A DNA stretch of 64,000 nt from Algirhabdus cladophorae (GCF_044772865.1 NZ_CP173029.1:1736001-1800000); one strand, 5' to 3'; positions 18,480 through 26,274 are shown, numbered from the stretch's first letter. Numbers and translations: made by a program. The notes: generated by a model not told the origin, from the sequence alone.

Positions 18480-18592
18480 TTAACCTTTGAATGCTAGACA
18501 AGATCCAGATCAAAGCCTTTGCTGCTATTGCGCTTTGATCTACTTCCTCCCTGTCAGACTTGCCGCGCCCTTTGGGGGCGCGGTCTTTTTTT
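18480..18592 (+). ncRNA. Candidate small RNA with an exposed CCUCCC motif
   Basis: The intergenic DNA holds a 10-bp perfect stem (18507-18516 with 18532-18541, loop of 15). A 20-base unpaired stretch follows, containing CCTCCC at 18546-18551, and then a strong intrinsic terminator at 18563-18592. No coding sequence lies upstream on this strand to use that terminator. Hairpin, exposed anti-Shine-Dalgarno pyrimidines and terminator together match the general form of Hfq-dependent alphaproteobacterial sRNAs. The 5' end is a guess from a poor promoter match (TTGTCC at 18444, GACAAT at 18468). Confidence 0.5.
18563..18592 (+). terminator. Intrinsic terminator of the candidate small RNA
   Basis: CCGCGCCC pairs with GGGCGCGG around a 5-base loop, followed by TC and seven T residues. 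It is one of the strongest terminators in the window and has no protein gene upstream on its strand. Confidence 0.85.
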
Positions 18593-18689
18593 GATCAGAC
18601 GGTCCAGAATCTACCCCGCAAAAAACAAGTGAAATCCTGCCAAAAGCCCTGTTGACCGGTGCGACAAAACCGCATAGCCTCTGGGTAAT

Positions 18690-18755
18690 TAAGTCGGCAA
18701 GTCCGACGGGGAGAACAATAAATAATTAGGGTCGGGTCAACCGACCCTTTTTTAA
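18690..18755 (+). promoter_or_regulatory. Attenuator-like element upstream of the IalB-family gene
   Basis: Four alternating complementary segments occur in a row: GTCGG (18693-18697), CCGAC (18703-18707), GTCGG (18731-18735) and CCGAC (18741-18745). Pairing 1:2 with 3:4 gives a hairpin plus a terminator ending in six T residues. Pairing 2:3 would break both. This is the logic of an attenuator or riboswitch expression platform. The next gene starts about 150 bases on. It could also be the 3' end of a second small RNA. Confidence 0.4.
18729..18753 (+). terminator. Intrinsic terminator in the IalB leader region
   Basis: GGGTCGG pairs with CCGACCC around a GTCAA loop and is followed by six T residues. 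No protein gene precedes it on this strand. Confidence 0.75.
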
Positions 18756-18901
18756 TTTCAGCAGGTTGGGCTGCGATCTTCATGTAATTCTTTGGAGACA
18801 GGCGGGATTTTTCCCGTTTGCCGCTTCGGTCAACAGCTTTTGAACTGACACTTGGTTTGCGCCGTGTTAGGACTGCCCAAACAGTTGAGTTTAGGACCAT
18901 G

Positions 18902-19546
18902 ATGACAGACCTTTTCAAACCATTCCTTCTGGCAGCCCTGTTGGGCGCAGCCCCTGCGGCCTTTGCCCAAGAGACCACGCAAGACACCGCAACGACTGAC
19001 ACCGAGGCCGCAACAGACGCCGAAGCCGACACAGGGGCCGATCCATTGGACCTGAATATGGGCAGCGTTGAAGGCGAAGAAATCCCGCTAGGCGCGCCTT
19101 ACACCAAAGAAGTCACTGGCGATTGGGAAGTGCGCTGCATTCGCACAGAACAGGAAAACGACCCCTGTCAGCTGTACCAATTGTTGCAAGACGGCCAAGG
19201 CAACAGCGTGGCCGAAATCAACGTCCTGCCTCTGCCTTCCGGCCAGAAAGCAGCCGCTGGGGCCAACATCGTTGTGCCGCTTGAAACATTGCTGAACATC
19301 CCGCTGCGTCTGGTGGTGGATGGCGGCAAGGCACGCACCTACCCTTATACGTTCTGCAATGTGCAGGGCTGTCTGTCGCGCGTTGGGTTCACCAATGCCG
19401 ATGTGGCCGCGTTCCGCGCTGGCAACGAGGCGACCCTGACAATTGTTCCCGCTGCCGCACCAGACCAAAAGGTCGAGCTTAAGATCTCACTCACTGGGTT
19501 TACCGCTGGTTTGGCCGCTGCCAAAGCCGCCGCTGGAATTGAATAG
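18902..19546 (+). CDS. Invasion-associated locus B (IalB) family periplasmic protein
   Basis: This exported protein of 214 residues has a signal peptide (LFKPFLLAALLGAAPAAFA, then Q). A Thr/Asp/Glu/Ala-rich acidic linker (about 24-60) follows, then an IalB domain. The domain shows GDWEVRC, a DPCQLYQLL segment and the paired cysteines of CNVQGCLSR. Two ATGs are adjacent at 18899 and 18902; the AGGA ribosome site favours 18902. The family name comes from Bartonella; in free-living Rhodobacteraceae it is a periplasmic protein of unknown role and does not imply invasion. A terminator at 19571 follows. Confidence 0.88.
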   Translation: MTDLFKPFLLAALLGAAPAAFAQETTQDTATTDTEAATDAEADTGADPLDLNMGSVEGEEIPLGAPYTKEVTGDWEVRCIRTEQENDPCQLYQLLQDGQGNSVAEINVLPLPSGQKAAAGANIVVPLETLLNIPLRLVVDGGKARTYPYTFCNVQGCLSRVGFTNADVAAFRAGNEATLTIVPAAAPDQKVELKISLTGFTAGLAAAKAAAGIE

Positions 19547-19570
19547 CAACCTGCTGAAATAGATCAAAAG

Positions 19571-19595
19571 AAAGCGCCTTTCGGGGCGCTTTTTT
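19571..19595. terminator. Bidirectional intrinsic terminator between convergent genes
   Basis: AAAGCGCC pairs with GGCGCTTT around a 6-base loop, with T residues on both strands. It lies between the IalB-family gene and the end of the ketoacyl synthase gene and can serve both. Confidence 0.85.
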
Positions 19596-19599
19596 GTGC

Positions 19600-20811
19600 C
19601 TAATTCAAACGTCGCAAGGCCAATACCGCATTGAGACCACCAAAAGCAAAGGCATTGGACAGGGCCACATCCACCTTAGCCTCGCGGGCCACATTGGGCA
19701 CCACATCCAACGCGCATTCGGGGTCTTCTTCCTCGTACCCGATGGTTGGGGCGACGATCCCGTCTTTTAAGGCCATCATACAGGCCAGCAATTCAACCGC
19801 ACCTGTGCCGCCGATCAAATGGCCGTGCATGGATTTGGTCGAGGACATCATTAATTTATCCGCGTGCGGGCCAAACACATCGGCCACAGCCGCGCATTCG
19901 GTTTTGTCATTTGCCGTGGTGCCTGTGCCGTGGGCATTGATATAGCCCACATCCTGCGGGTTCAGCCGCGCATCTTTCAACGCCCCCGATATAGCCCGCG
20001 CCGCCCCCATTTTGGAGGGCATCACGATGTCCGACGCATCAGAGGTCATGCAATAGCCGACCACCTCGGCCAGAATTTCGGCACCACGGGCCCGCGCGTG
20101 CTCAAACTCCTCGAACACAAACGCACCAGCCCCCTCGCCTTGGACCATGCCGTTGCGATTGGCCGAAAAGGGACGGCAGGCATCGCGTGACATCACCCGC
20201 AGGCCTTCCCAAGCCTTAAACCCACCAAAGCACAGCATCGATTCCGACCCGCCCGTCACCATAGCTGTAGCAACACCAGAGCGGATCATCGCAAAAGCCT
20301 GCCCCATGGCATGGTTTGAGCTGGCGCAGGCTGTAGCCACTGTGAACGAAGGGCCGCGCAGGTTATATTCCATGCTGACATGGCTGGCCGCGGCATTGTT
20401 CATCAGTTTGGGCACAATGAACGGGTGCACGCGGTTTTTCCCCTCTTCATAGACGGCGCGGTAGTTCTCGTCTTGGGTGGTCAGCCCGCCGCCAGAGGTT
20501 CCAAAGATCACACCGGATTTATCCGCCAATTCGCCTGAAAACTTGAGGCCAGACTGGGCCATGGCTTCGCGGGTGGCCAGTAGTGTGAACTGGGTGAACC
20601 GGTCATAAAGGGCGATCTGTTGGCGATTAAAATGCGCGGTCTCGCTATAGTCTTTGACCTGCGCACCGATCTGCACACTGAGGCGATCCACATCACGAAT
20701 ATCCAAAGGCCCGATACCGCAGACACCTTCTGCCATGGCCTTTTGGGTCTGGGCCACAGAACTGCCGAGGGCATTGATCGTCCCTGCTCCTGTGATCACC
20801 ACACGTTTCAT
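19600..20811 (-). CDS. Beta-ketoacyl-ACP synthase (KAS I/II, FabF-like)
   Basis: This condensing enzyme extends acyl chains on acyl carrier protein. The catalytic triad is complete: Cys162 (TACASSNHA), His294 (NAHGTGT) and His331 (MHGHLIGG). The 403-residue length is normal. It starts in an ATGA overlap with a dedicated acyl carrier protein gene, itself downstream of lpxD, so this is probably a specialised synthase rather than the housekeeping FabF. It may make an acyl chain for lipid A or another envelope lipid. It is the last gene of the operon, before the terminator at 19571-19595. Confidence 0.9.
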   Translation of the reverse strand: MKRVVITGAGTINALGSSVAQTQKAMAEGVCGIGPLDIRDVDRLSVQIGAQVKDYSETAHFNRQQIALYDRFTQFTLLATREAMAQSGLKFSGELADKSGVIFGTSGGGLTTQDENYRAVYEEGKNRVHPFIVPKLMNNAAASHVSMEYNLRGPSFTVATACASSNHAMGQAFAMIRSGVATAMVTGGSESMLCFGGFKAWEGLRVMSRDACRPFSANRNGMVQGEGAGAFVFEEFEHARARGAEILAEVVGYCMTSDASDIVMPSKMGAARAISGALKDARLNPQDVGYINAHGTGTTANDKTECAAVADVFGPHADKLMMSSTKSMHGHLIGGTGAVELLACMMALKDGIVAPTIGYEEEDPECALDVVPNVAREAKVDVALSNAFAFGGLNAVLALRRLN

Positions 20812-21065
20812 GGCTTGGCGGCCACCAATCGGTCTACGGCTGCGACAATGCTGCCGACGTTCGAGATATCAAAATCGCTGTCCTCGGGCGCATTTGCATT
20901 AAACGGCACGGTGATATCAAAGGCCTCTTCGATGGCAAAAATGGCCTCAACCACGCCCATGCTGTCGATCCCCAGATCCTCAAGCGTGCTGTCGGCGGTA
21001 ACGTCAGAGACGTCCAAAAAGGCCTGTTCAGCGATGATGGCAAACACAGTGTCACGAACGGTCAT
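20808..21065 (-). CDS. Acyl carrier protein (specialised)
   Basis: This 85-residue acidic protein has the phosphopantetheine attachment motif LGIDSMG with Ser35. The DSMG version differs from the usual DSLD of housekeeping AcpP, and the C-terminal half (AFDITVPFNANAPED) is longer than in AcpP. It lies between lpxD (36-base gap) and a ketoacyl synthase gene (ATGA overlap). By analogy with AcpXL or NodF, it would carry a particular acyl chain; that is inference. It does not look like AcpXL itself. Confidence 0.88.
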   Translation of the reverse strand: MTVRDTVFAIIAEQAFLDVSDVTADSTLEDLGIDSMGVVEAIFAIEEAFDITVPFNANAPEDSDFDISNVGSIVAAVDRLVAAKP

Positions 21066-21101
21066 GATCCAGCCCTATCCAGCTATAGTCGTGGTGCTGA
21101 T

Positions 21102-22196
21102 TTAGTCACTCTGATCGCTGTTTGAAACAGCTTTCTTGAGGGCTGCGACATCACGGAAGAGCCGTGGCAGACGGCGCAAGCCTTTGTAGGCCTCTACATG
21201 GGCGTCCATTTTCATCGCCGGATAGCCCAACAAAACGCGGCCCGCAGGCGCGTTGGTGAAAATTTTAGTGGCCCCACCGGCAATTACATCGTCGCCCACG
21301 AAAATGTTGTCGTTCACACCGCATTGCCCGCCCATGACCACCCGATTTCCGATGGTGCTGGATCCCGCGATGCCCACTTGACCACACAACAGACAATCCT
21401 CGCCCACTTGGACGTTGTGGCCAATATGCACAAGATTATCCAGCTTGGTGCCGCGTCCAATGGTGGTGTTGCGGATGGTGCCCCGATCAATGGCTGCATT
21501 GGCCCCGACCTCCACATCATCTCCGATGTGCACAGAGCCAAGCGAATGAATCCGCGTCCAGCTTTGCTTGGCGGCATCTTGTTGATCCCCAAGGGTGGCG
21601 CGGACATTTTCAACACCAGACTTTTCAGGTGTGACAAAGGAAAACCCGTCGGACCCAATGCACGCCCCAGGTTGCAGGATCACGCGATCCCCAAGCACCA
21701 CGCGCGCGCCGATTTTAGCCCCTTGTAACAGCAAGGCCTGCGATCCGATTTGGGCGCCTGTATCAATGCTGACGTGGCTTGCGATACGCGCCTTGGGGCC
21801 AATCCGCACATCTGCACCAATGACCACAAACGGGCCAATGGCGGCCCCTTCATCGATCTGCGCAGAAGGATCTACAACGGCCGTGGGATGCACCCCCGCC
21901 GCGATCTGTGGCCCTGCATCCATCAACGTCGTCAAACCAGCCATGGCATAGCGTGGGCGCGGCACAAAAATTGCAGCCTTCAACCCCAATGCCTGCCAAT
22001 CGGCCCCATCCCAAAGGATCGCAGCCTGAGCCTGTCCGGCAGTTAGGCCATCGCCATACTTGGGATCCATCGCCAAGGCCAAGTGATCAGGCCCTGCACT
22101 GGCCGGTTCCGAAGCACCTGTGACCCGCAGATCAACGGCGCCCACAGCCTGAGCTGCAAGCGCCGATGCGATTTGTGAAATACTAAAGCTGCTCAT
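21102..22196 (-). CDS. lpxD: UDP-3-O-acylglucosamine N-acyltransferase (LpxD-like)
   Basis: LpxD adds the second 3-hydroxyacyl chain to UDP-glucosamine in lipid A synthesis. The 364-residue protein has the N-terminal uridine-binding domain (about 1-100), the left-handed beta-helix of hexapeptide repeats (VHPTAVVDPSAQI onwards), the catalytic-histidine region LVHIGHNV, and a C-terminal helix. I chose the ATG at 22196, which has a GAGGA ribosome site and begins SSFSISQIASAL. The gene is not in a bamA-fabZ-lpxA cluster here. It lies in an operon with an L,D-transpeptidase upstream and acp and a synthase downstream. Confidence 0.92.
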   Translation of the reverse strand: MSSFSISQIASALAAQAVGAVDLRVTGASEPASAGPDHLALAMDPKYGDGLTAGQAQAAILWDGADWQALGLKAAIFVPRPRYAMAGLTTLMDAGPQIAAGVHPTAVVDPSAQIDEGAAIGPFVVIGADVRIGPKARIASHVSIDTGAQIGSQALLLQGAKIGARVVLGDRVILQPGACIGSDGFSFVTPEKSGVENVRATLGDQQDAAKQSWTRIHSLGSVHIGDDVEVGANAAIDRGTIRNTTIGRGTKLDNLVHIGHNVQVGEDCLLCGQVGIAGSSTIGNRVVMGGQCGVNDNIFVGDDVIAGGATKIFTNAPAGRVLLGYPAMKMDAHVEAYKGLRRLPRLFRDVAALKKAVSNSDQSD

Positions 22197-22224
22197 GGGG
22201 TTCCTCGCGGTATCGCGGCCCCTG

Positions 22225-23835
22225 TTATCCTTGAACAGCGCGCAGAGCCACCCCTGCATTCGACAAAGCCCGCCAAATCGTGGCGTCACGCCCGTAGATA
22301 TCGCGACGATAGTTCATCGGACCTTTGGCTTGGGTAAAGGCTGTGCGGTACATGATATGCACGGGCACGGGTTCCTTGAGGTTCACGCGGGCCTCTTTGT
22401 TGGTCGCCAGTTTGGCTTGGAAAAACGCCTCGGGATTGCTTTCTTGTTTGGCCAGCAGCGCATAGGCAAAGTCAAAGGGGTCGTTGAGGCGAATACAGCC
22501 GTGGGAATAGGCGCGTACTTCGCGGCTAAAGAGGTTCTTGGCCGGGGTGTCATGCAAATAGATGTTGTATTTGTTTGGGAACATGAACTTAACCAGACCC
22601 AAAGCATTCCCGCGCGAGGGTGGTTGGCGCATGTTGTAAGGAAAACTGGCCTCAGTGAACTTGGCAAAGTTGACATTGCCACGGCTGATCTTGCGGCCCT
22701 TGCTGTCGGTGATTTCCAAATGGCTGACTGCATTTCGGTTCTTTTTCAGCAACGGCAAGTATTCCTTGGTCGCGATCGAACGCGGCACGTACCAACTGGG
22801 GTTGATCACCATGAATTCCATTGTGTCGGAAAATTCGGGGCTGCGACGGTCAGGGTCATTTTTGCCGATCACAGACCGCGTACGGAATGTGGTCTTTTCA
22901 CCATCCATGATCTTGGCCGTGAAATCCGCCAAGTTAACCTTCACGTGCCGTTTGCCCAAGGGCATATTCATCCAGCGTTCGCGTTCCATAGCCACGATAA
23001 CCGATTGCAACCGCGCCTGCATGGGCACGTTGATCTCGGCCATTGTGCCTGCACCGGCGACGCCATCGGCGGACAGGCCGTGGTTGAACTGGAACAGTTG
23101 TACCGCTTTTGTCATGGCTTCGTCATAGGACTGGCTGGCAGATTTACGCAGATAGCCCATGGCCACCAGACGATTGCGCAACGCCACCACGGATTGGCCC
23201 GATTGGCCGGGTTTCAGCGATTTTGCACTGACTTTCGGGCCCCAGCCACCGCGTGCCAGACCTTTTTCCAAGGCCAGCTTTTCTTTCATCAACCGCGTGT
23301 ATTCGGGGTTTTTCGGGGGCAAAGATTTGATAAAACCAGCCGCCGAGGATTTGGAAAACGCCTTGAGCGTCGCCAAACGGTCACGATAGGGCACGGCGCG
23401 CACGATTTCGCTGTCCACGCGGGATGGGATCAAAACACCGGTTTGAATGTCACGGGCATACTGCAGAAACCGGCGTGACATCTCGACTTCCAATTCACCA
23501 CGCGATCTGCCGGCCTTGGCCGACCGGATCAGCGCCTTAAGCTCATCTGCGTCGTAGCGGGCTGCGGGCAAGCCATGCAGGCTGGCCTGACCAACAGCTT
23601 TCAGAAACGCCTGACGGCGCTGGCGGTCTTTGCCAGAGGCACCGGTCCAAATCGGTTTGTATTTGCGTTCTTGGTAAAACGCGGCCAGCGCTTTGTCTTT
23701 GGCCGCGGCAGAGGCCACAGCCTGCTTAAATTGCGTCGATTGCGCCGAAGCTGCAGACGACAAAAGTGTCGCCACCCCAACGATAAGACTAAATAAGGAC
23801 AAACGGATAAAGCTGAGCGGAAGACGCGCAATCAT
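22225..23835 (-). CDS. L,D-transpeptidase of the YcbB type
   Basis: This envelope enzyme crosslinks peptidoglycan or attaches proteins to it. It starts at 23835 with a GAGGG ribosome site and a signal peptide or anchor (hydrophobic core LSLFSLIVGVATLLSSAASA). A peptidoglycan-binding domain follows, with GYLRKSASQSYDEAMTKAV. The YkuD catalytic domain carries the HGCIRLND motif with nucleophile Cys447. At 536 residues it is the long form that includes a lid/scaffold region. It lies 28 bases upstream of lpxD on the same strand and is the likely first gene of the operon. Confidence 0.9.
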   Translation of the reverse strand: MIARLPLSFIRLSLFSLIVGVATLLSSAASAQSTQFKQAVASAAAKDKALAAFYQERKYKPIWTGASGKDRQRRQAFLKAVGQASLHGLPAARYDADELKALIRSAKAGRSRGELEVEMSRRFLQYARDIQTGVLIPSRVDSEIVRAVPYRDRLATLKAFSKSSAAGFIKSLPPKNPEYTRLMKEKLALEKGLARGGWGPKVSAKSLKPGQSGQSVVALRNRLVAMGYLRKSASQSYDEAMTKAVQLFQFNHGLSADGVAGAGTMAEINVPMQARLQSVIVAMERERWMNMPLGKRHVKVNLADFTAKIMDGEKTTFRTRSVIGKNDPDRRSPEFSDTMEFMVINPSWYVPRSIATKEYLPLLKKNRNAVSHLEITDSKGRKISRGNVNFAKFTEASFPYNMRQPPSRGNALGLVKFMFPNKYNIYLHDTPAKNLFSREVRAYSHGCIRLNDPFDFAYALLAKQESNPEAFFQAKLATNKEARVNLKEPVPVHIMYRTAFTQAKGPMNYRRDIYGRDATIWRALSNAGVALRAVQG

Positions 23836-24105
23836 TTTAGAACCCTCGTAACAAAACAGCAGAAAATTAGCAGATGTGGCCTCTATAACGCATATTGTGG
23901 TCGAGGTTGAGATCACAATTACTTCAATGAACGCTAAATACAGCAGCAGTGCAGTGTCACAACACATTATCTGCCTAAATGTGACTCTGCTGGACTATTC
24001 AGCAAAAAATCGCCGAAAAACCTTGATACTTTAAATTGTTGGCATCGAGGGCTTGGGTCACGAATCAAATTGTGCAATAAGATCGAAGACATCTGGGGAG
24101 ATGGC
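23836..24105. other. Divergent intergenic region, L,D-transpeptidase / DUF882
   Basis: About 270 bases without a recognisable gene or structured RNA separate two divergent peptidoglycan-related genes. It is AT-richer than its surroundings and must hold two promoters, but I cannot place -35/-10 pairs convincingly. Confidence 0.5.
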
Positions 24106-24153
24106 ATGGCACCAAGAAAACTTGGGCCGCAACAGGTAAACGGACGGATCTAG
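24106..24153 (+). CDS. Possible 15-residue leader peptide before the DUF882 gene
   Basis: A GGGGAG ribosome site lies five bases before an ATG that opens a 15-codon frame (MAPRKLGPQQVNGRI). It stops six bases before the DUF882 start. An overlapping 12-codon frame begins at 24101. Short length makes this uncertain. Translational coupling to the downstream gene is the only role I can suggest. Confidence 0.25.
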   Translation: MAPRKLGPQQVNGRI

Positions 24154-24159
24154 GGGCAC

Positions 24160-24729
24160 ATGACTCAAGAGTCTTTACTGAAATTTACGCGCCGCGGCGT
24201 GCTGGGGGCTTTTGCGGCCACTGCACTGACGGCTGCACCGACCTATTCCAACGCCGCAGGCTTTTTGCGCGGTGGCGGCGATATCCGCCGTATTCGCATG
24301 TATTCAGGCCGCACTGGCGAATCAATCGACATGATCTATTGGATCGAAGGCAAGTACCTCAAAGACGCGCTGAAGGAAGTGAACCACTTCATGCGTGATT
24401 GGCGTACCGGCACCTCCATCCGCATGGACACCCGCACAATTGATGTCATGGCCGCTGCCCATAACCTGATGGACGCCTCGGAACCCTATATGTTGCTCTC
24501 GGGCTACCGTTCGCCACAAACCAACGCGATGTTGCGGGCCCGTTCCTCTGGTGTGGCGAAGAAATCCCTCCATATGAAAGGCCAAGCGGCTGATCTGCGT
24601 ATGAAGGGCCGTTCGGTCAGCCAAATCGCACGGGCCGCTGCCAGTTGCAGCGGTGGCGGTGTCGGGCGCTACTCAGGCTCGAACTTCGTTCATATGGATT
24701 GCGGCCAAGTCCGCACTTGGGGTCGCTAA
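24160..24729 (+). CDS. DUF882 (YcbK-like) peptidase M15-family protein, Tat-exported
   Basis: This is a probable zinc peptidase acting on peptidoglycan peptides in the periplasm. The N-terminus has a twin-arginine signal (FTRRGVLGAF followed by ATALTAAP). The M15 fold is shown by LLSGYRSPQTN, the metal-ligand HMKGQAADLRM segment and the C-terminal NFVHMDCGQVRTWGR. At 189 residues it is typical of the family. It diverges from the L,D-transpeptidase gene, a pairing that fits cell-wall remodelling. The start is supported by AGGGG three bases upstream. Confidence 0.9.
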   Translation: MTQESLLKFTRRGVLGAFAATALTAAPTYSNAAGFLRGGGDIRRIRMYSGRTGESIDMIYWIEGKYLKDALKEVNHFMRDWRTGTSIRMDTRTIDVMAAAHNLMDASEPYMLLSGYRSPQTNAMLRARSSGVAKKSLHMKGQAADLRMKGRSVSQIARAAASCSGGGVGRYSGSNFVHMDCGQVRTWGR

Positions 24730-24887
24730 ACCAGCATCTGCGATCCTGCACTTTCGCTTACCAAACCCTTTCAAAATCGACGACAACTGGTTTAAACCGG
24801 CACAATGTTACCTTTCTTTTCCCCAAGATCGGCATTTTGTGACCGTATTCCCGTGCTTGGATGATCTCAATCAACAGGAGATCACTC

Positions 24888-24983
24888 ATGTCTAAAGACC
24901 CAGCAAAACCCGTCCCGACCCCTGCGCCCAAAGACGATCCCAAGCCTGCGCCGGTGACGTTCAAAGACTTCGCCAGTATCTGA
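24888..24983 (+). CDS. Pro/Lys-rich mini-protein (31 aa), unknown
   Basis: A strong ribosome site (AGGAGAT) lies seven bases before an ATG that opens a 31-codon frame. The peptide is Pro-, Lys- and Asp-rich in its first 22 residues (KDPAKPVPTPAPKDDPKPAP) and ends VTFKDFASI. There is no membrane span or signal peptide. I do not recognise it. The quality of the ribosome site and the non-random composition make it more likely than not to be translated. Confidence 0.5.
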   Translation: MSKDPAKPVPTPAPKDDPKPAPVTFKDFASI

Positions 24984-25033
24984 TCCCGGCAATCCGGCTT
25001 GATCCAGATCTGATGGCCGTCTAGCCTGACCCT

Positions 25034-25360
25034 ATGGCCGCTGTCAGCACAATCAAAAATCTGGGCCCTGCCTATGAAACCGCTTGCGCGACTGCGGGGA
25101 TCCACAGTGCCGAAGAGTTGCGCGACATAGGTGCAGATGCAGCCTATCTGCGCATGCTCAACACCGGTATGAAACCGCATTTCATTGGGTACTACGTGCT
25201 GGTCATGGCCTTGCAAGGACGCCCGTGGAATGATTGCAAGGGCAAAGAAAAAGACGCACTGCGGGTGCGATTTGACGGCCTCAAAGGGCAGACCACATCA
25301 TCGCCCGACAGTGAGTTCGAGCGGATGATGAACGCAATCGGAACCGGCACCCGCCGCTAA
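25034..25360 (+). CDS. TfoX C-terminal domain protein
   Basis: The 108-residue protein matches the C-terminal domain of TfoX/Sxy: NLGPAYETACATAGIHSAEELRDIGADAAYLRML, with the N-terminal TfoX domain absent (key elements: NLGP, AGI.S.EEL, GADAAY). The domain has a helix-hairpin-helix-like fold. In other bacteria TfoX controls competence, but stand-alone C-terminal domains are common in Rhodobacteraceae and their role is unknown. It lies between a mini-protein and a DUF4112 gene. Confidence 0.82.
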   Translation: MAAVSTIKNLGPAYETACATAGIHSAEELRDIGADAAYLRMLNTGMKPHFIGYYVLVMALQGRPWNDCKGKEKDALRVRFDGLKGQTTSSPDSEFERMMNAIGTGTRR

Positions 25361-25399
25361 CCCCTTGAAAACGCGCGTTTCTATGCCCATATATTCAAC

Positions 25400-25804
25400 A
25401 TGAAACCAAATAATTTTGATTTCTCTCTCGAAGACACAGCAGAAATAGAGCGTCTTGAACGCCTTGCTTACCAGCTAGATAGTTTGTTTCTGATCCCTGT
25501 GGTCAATCTGCGCGTCGGTGTGGAAAACATCCTGTCGTTGATCCCCGTGGTGGGCGATGTTTTGTCGATTATTCCATCGCTCCTTATCGTGCATCGCGCC
25601 AGCGCTTTGGGCACACGACCTTTGACCAAGCTGCACATGATGTTCAATATCGCTTTGGACCTTGGGATCGGCTTGATCCCCTTGGTGGGTGACCTGTTTG
25701 ATATTGCTTGGAACGCGAACCTGCGCAACGTGGCTCTGGTGCGCCGCGACATGACGCGCCGATACGAACAGGCCGCAGATCTAGCGCCCGTTGCGCAAAA
25801 TTAA
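25400..25804 (+). CDS. DUF4112 membrane protein
   Basis: This 134-residue protein has the DUF4112 pattern: a short soluble N-terminus (LERLAYQLDSLF), then two similar hydrophobic hairpins, each with an IPVVGD- or IPLVGD-type turn (LSLIPVVGDVLSIIPSLL and LGLIPLVGDLFDIAW, shown in part). An arginine-rich tail follows. It is probably an inner-membrane protein. Function is unknown for the family. A short hairpin with T residues follows the stop. Confidence 0.85.
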   Translation: MKPNNFDFSLEDTAEIERLERLAYQLDSLFLIPVVNLRVGVENILSLIPVVGDVLSIIPSLLIVHRASALGTRPLTKLHMMFNIALDLGIGLIPLVGDLFDIAWNANLRNVALVRRDMTRRYEQAADLAPVAQN

Positions 25805-25827
25805 GGCGGACCCAATGGCCCGCCTTT
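25803..25827. terminator. Hairpin between convergent DUF4112 and ndk genes
   Basis: AAGGCGG pairs with CCGCCTT around a 10-base loop, overlapping the DUF4112 stop. The T run is short (TTTAAAA), so termination may be modest in both directions. Confidence 0.6.
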
Positions 25828-25851
25828 AAAATCTCAAACCTTGTGAAAGGC

Positions 25852-26274
25852 TTAGCCGACCAGTTCGAGACCGGAGAAGAAATATGCAATCTCGACGGCT
25901 GCTGTTTCTGGAGCGTCAGACCCGTGGACCGAGTTTTCGCCAACGGATTCAGCAAACTCGGCGCGGATTGTGCCCGGTGCTGCATCGGCGGGGTTTGTGG
26001 CACCCATAACTTCGCGGTTTTTGGCAATCGCGCCTTCACCTTCCAGAACCTGCACAACCACTGGCTCGGAAATCATAAAGTCACACAATTCGCCAAAAAA
26101 CGGGCGCTCGGAGTGCACACCGTAGAATTCTTGGGCTTGGGCCAATGTCATGCGGATCCGCTTTTGGGCGACGATGCGCAGACCGGCCTCTTCGAATTTC
26201 GCGTTGATTTTTCCTGTCAGGTTGCGGCGTGTTGCGTCAGGTTTGATGATCGAGAATGTGCGTTCCAGAGCCAT
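25852..26274 (-). CDS. ndk: Nucleoside diphosphate kinase
   Basis: This enzyme balances nucleoside triphosphate pools by phosphate transfer through a phosphohistidine. The 140-residue sequence is canonical: RTFSIIKPDA at the N-terminus, the nucleotide-binding GATNPADAAPGTIR, and the catalytic His117 in NSVHGSD. It diverges from the ABC-F gene. A possible ribosome site (AAAAGG) lies nine bases upstream of the ATG. Confidence 0.97.
   Translation of the reverse strand: MALERTFSIIKPDATRRNLTGKINAKFEEAGLRIVAQKRIRMTLAQAQEFYGVHSERPFFGELCDFMISEPVVVQVLEGEGAIAKNREVMGATNPADAAPGTIRAEFAESVGENSVHGSDAPETAAVEIAYFFSGLELVG

Noticed and set aside
18595..19032. 145-codon minus-strand frame across the IalB upstream region
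   Set aside because: It overlaps the IalB start and the two RNA-like structures, and its translation has no recognisable content.
22195..23478. 427-codon plus-strand open frame opposite the L,D-transpeptidase
   Set aside because: It is antisense to a clear YkuD gene with signal peptide and catalytic motif. The product is His- and Gln-rich without any recognisable domain, typical of an antisense shadow in GC-rich DNA.
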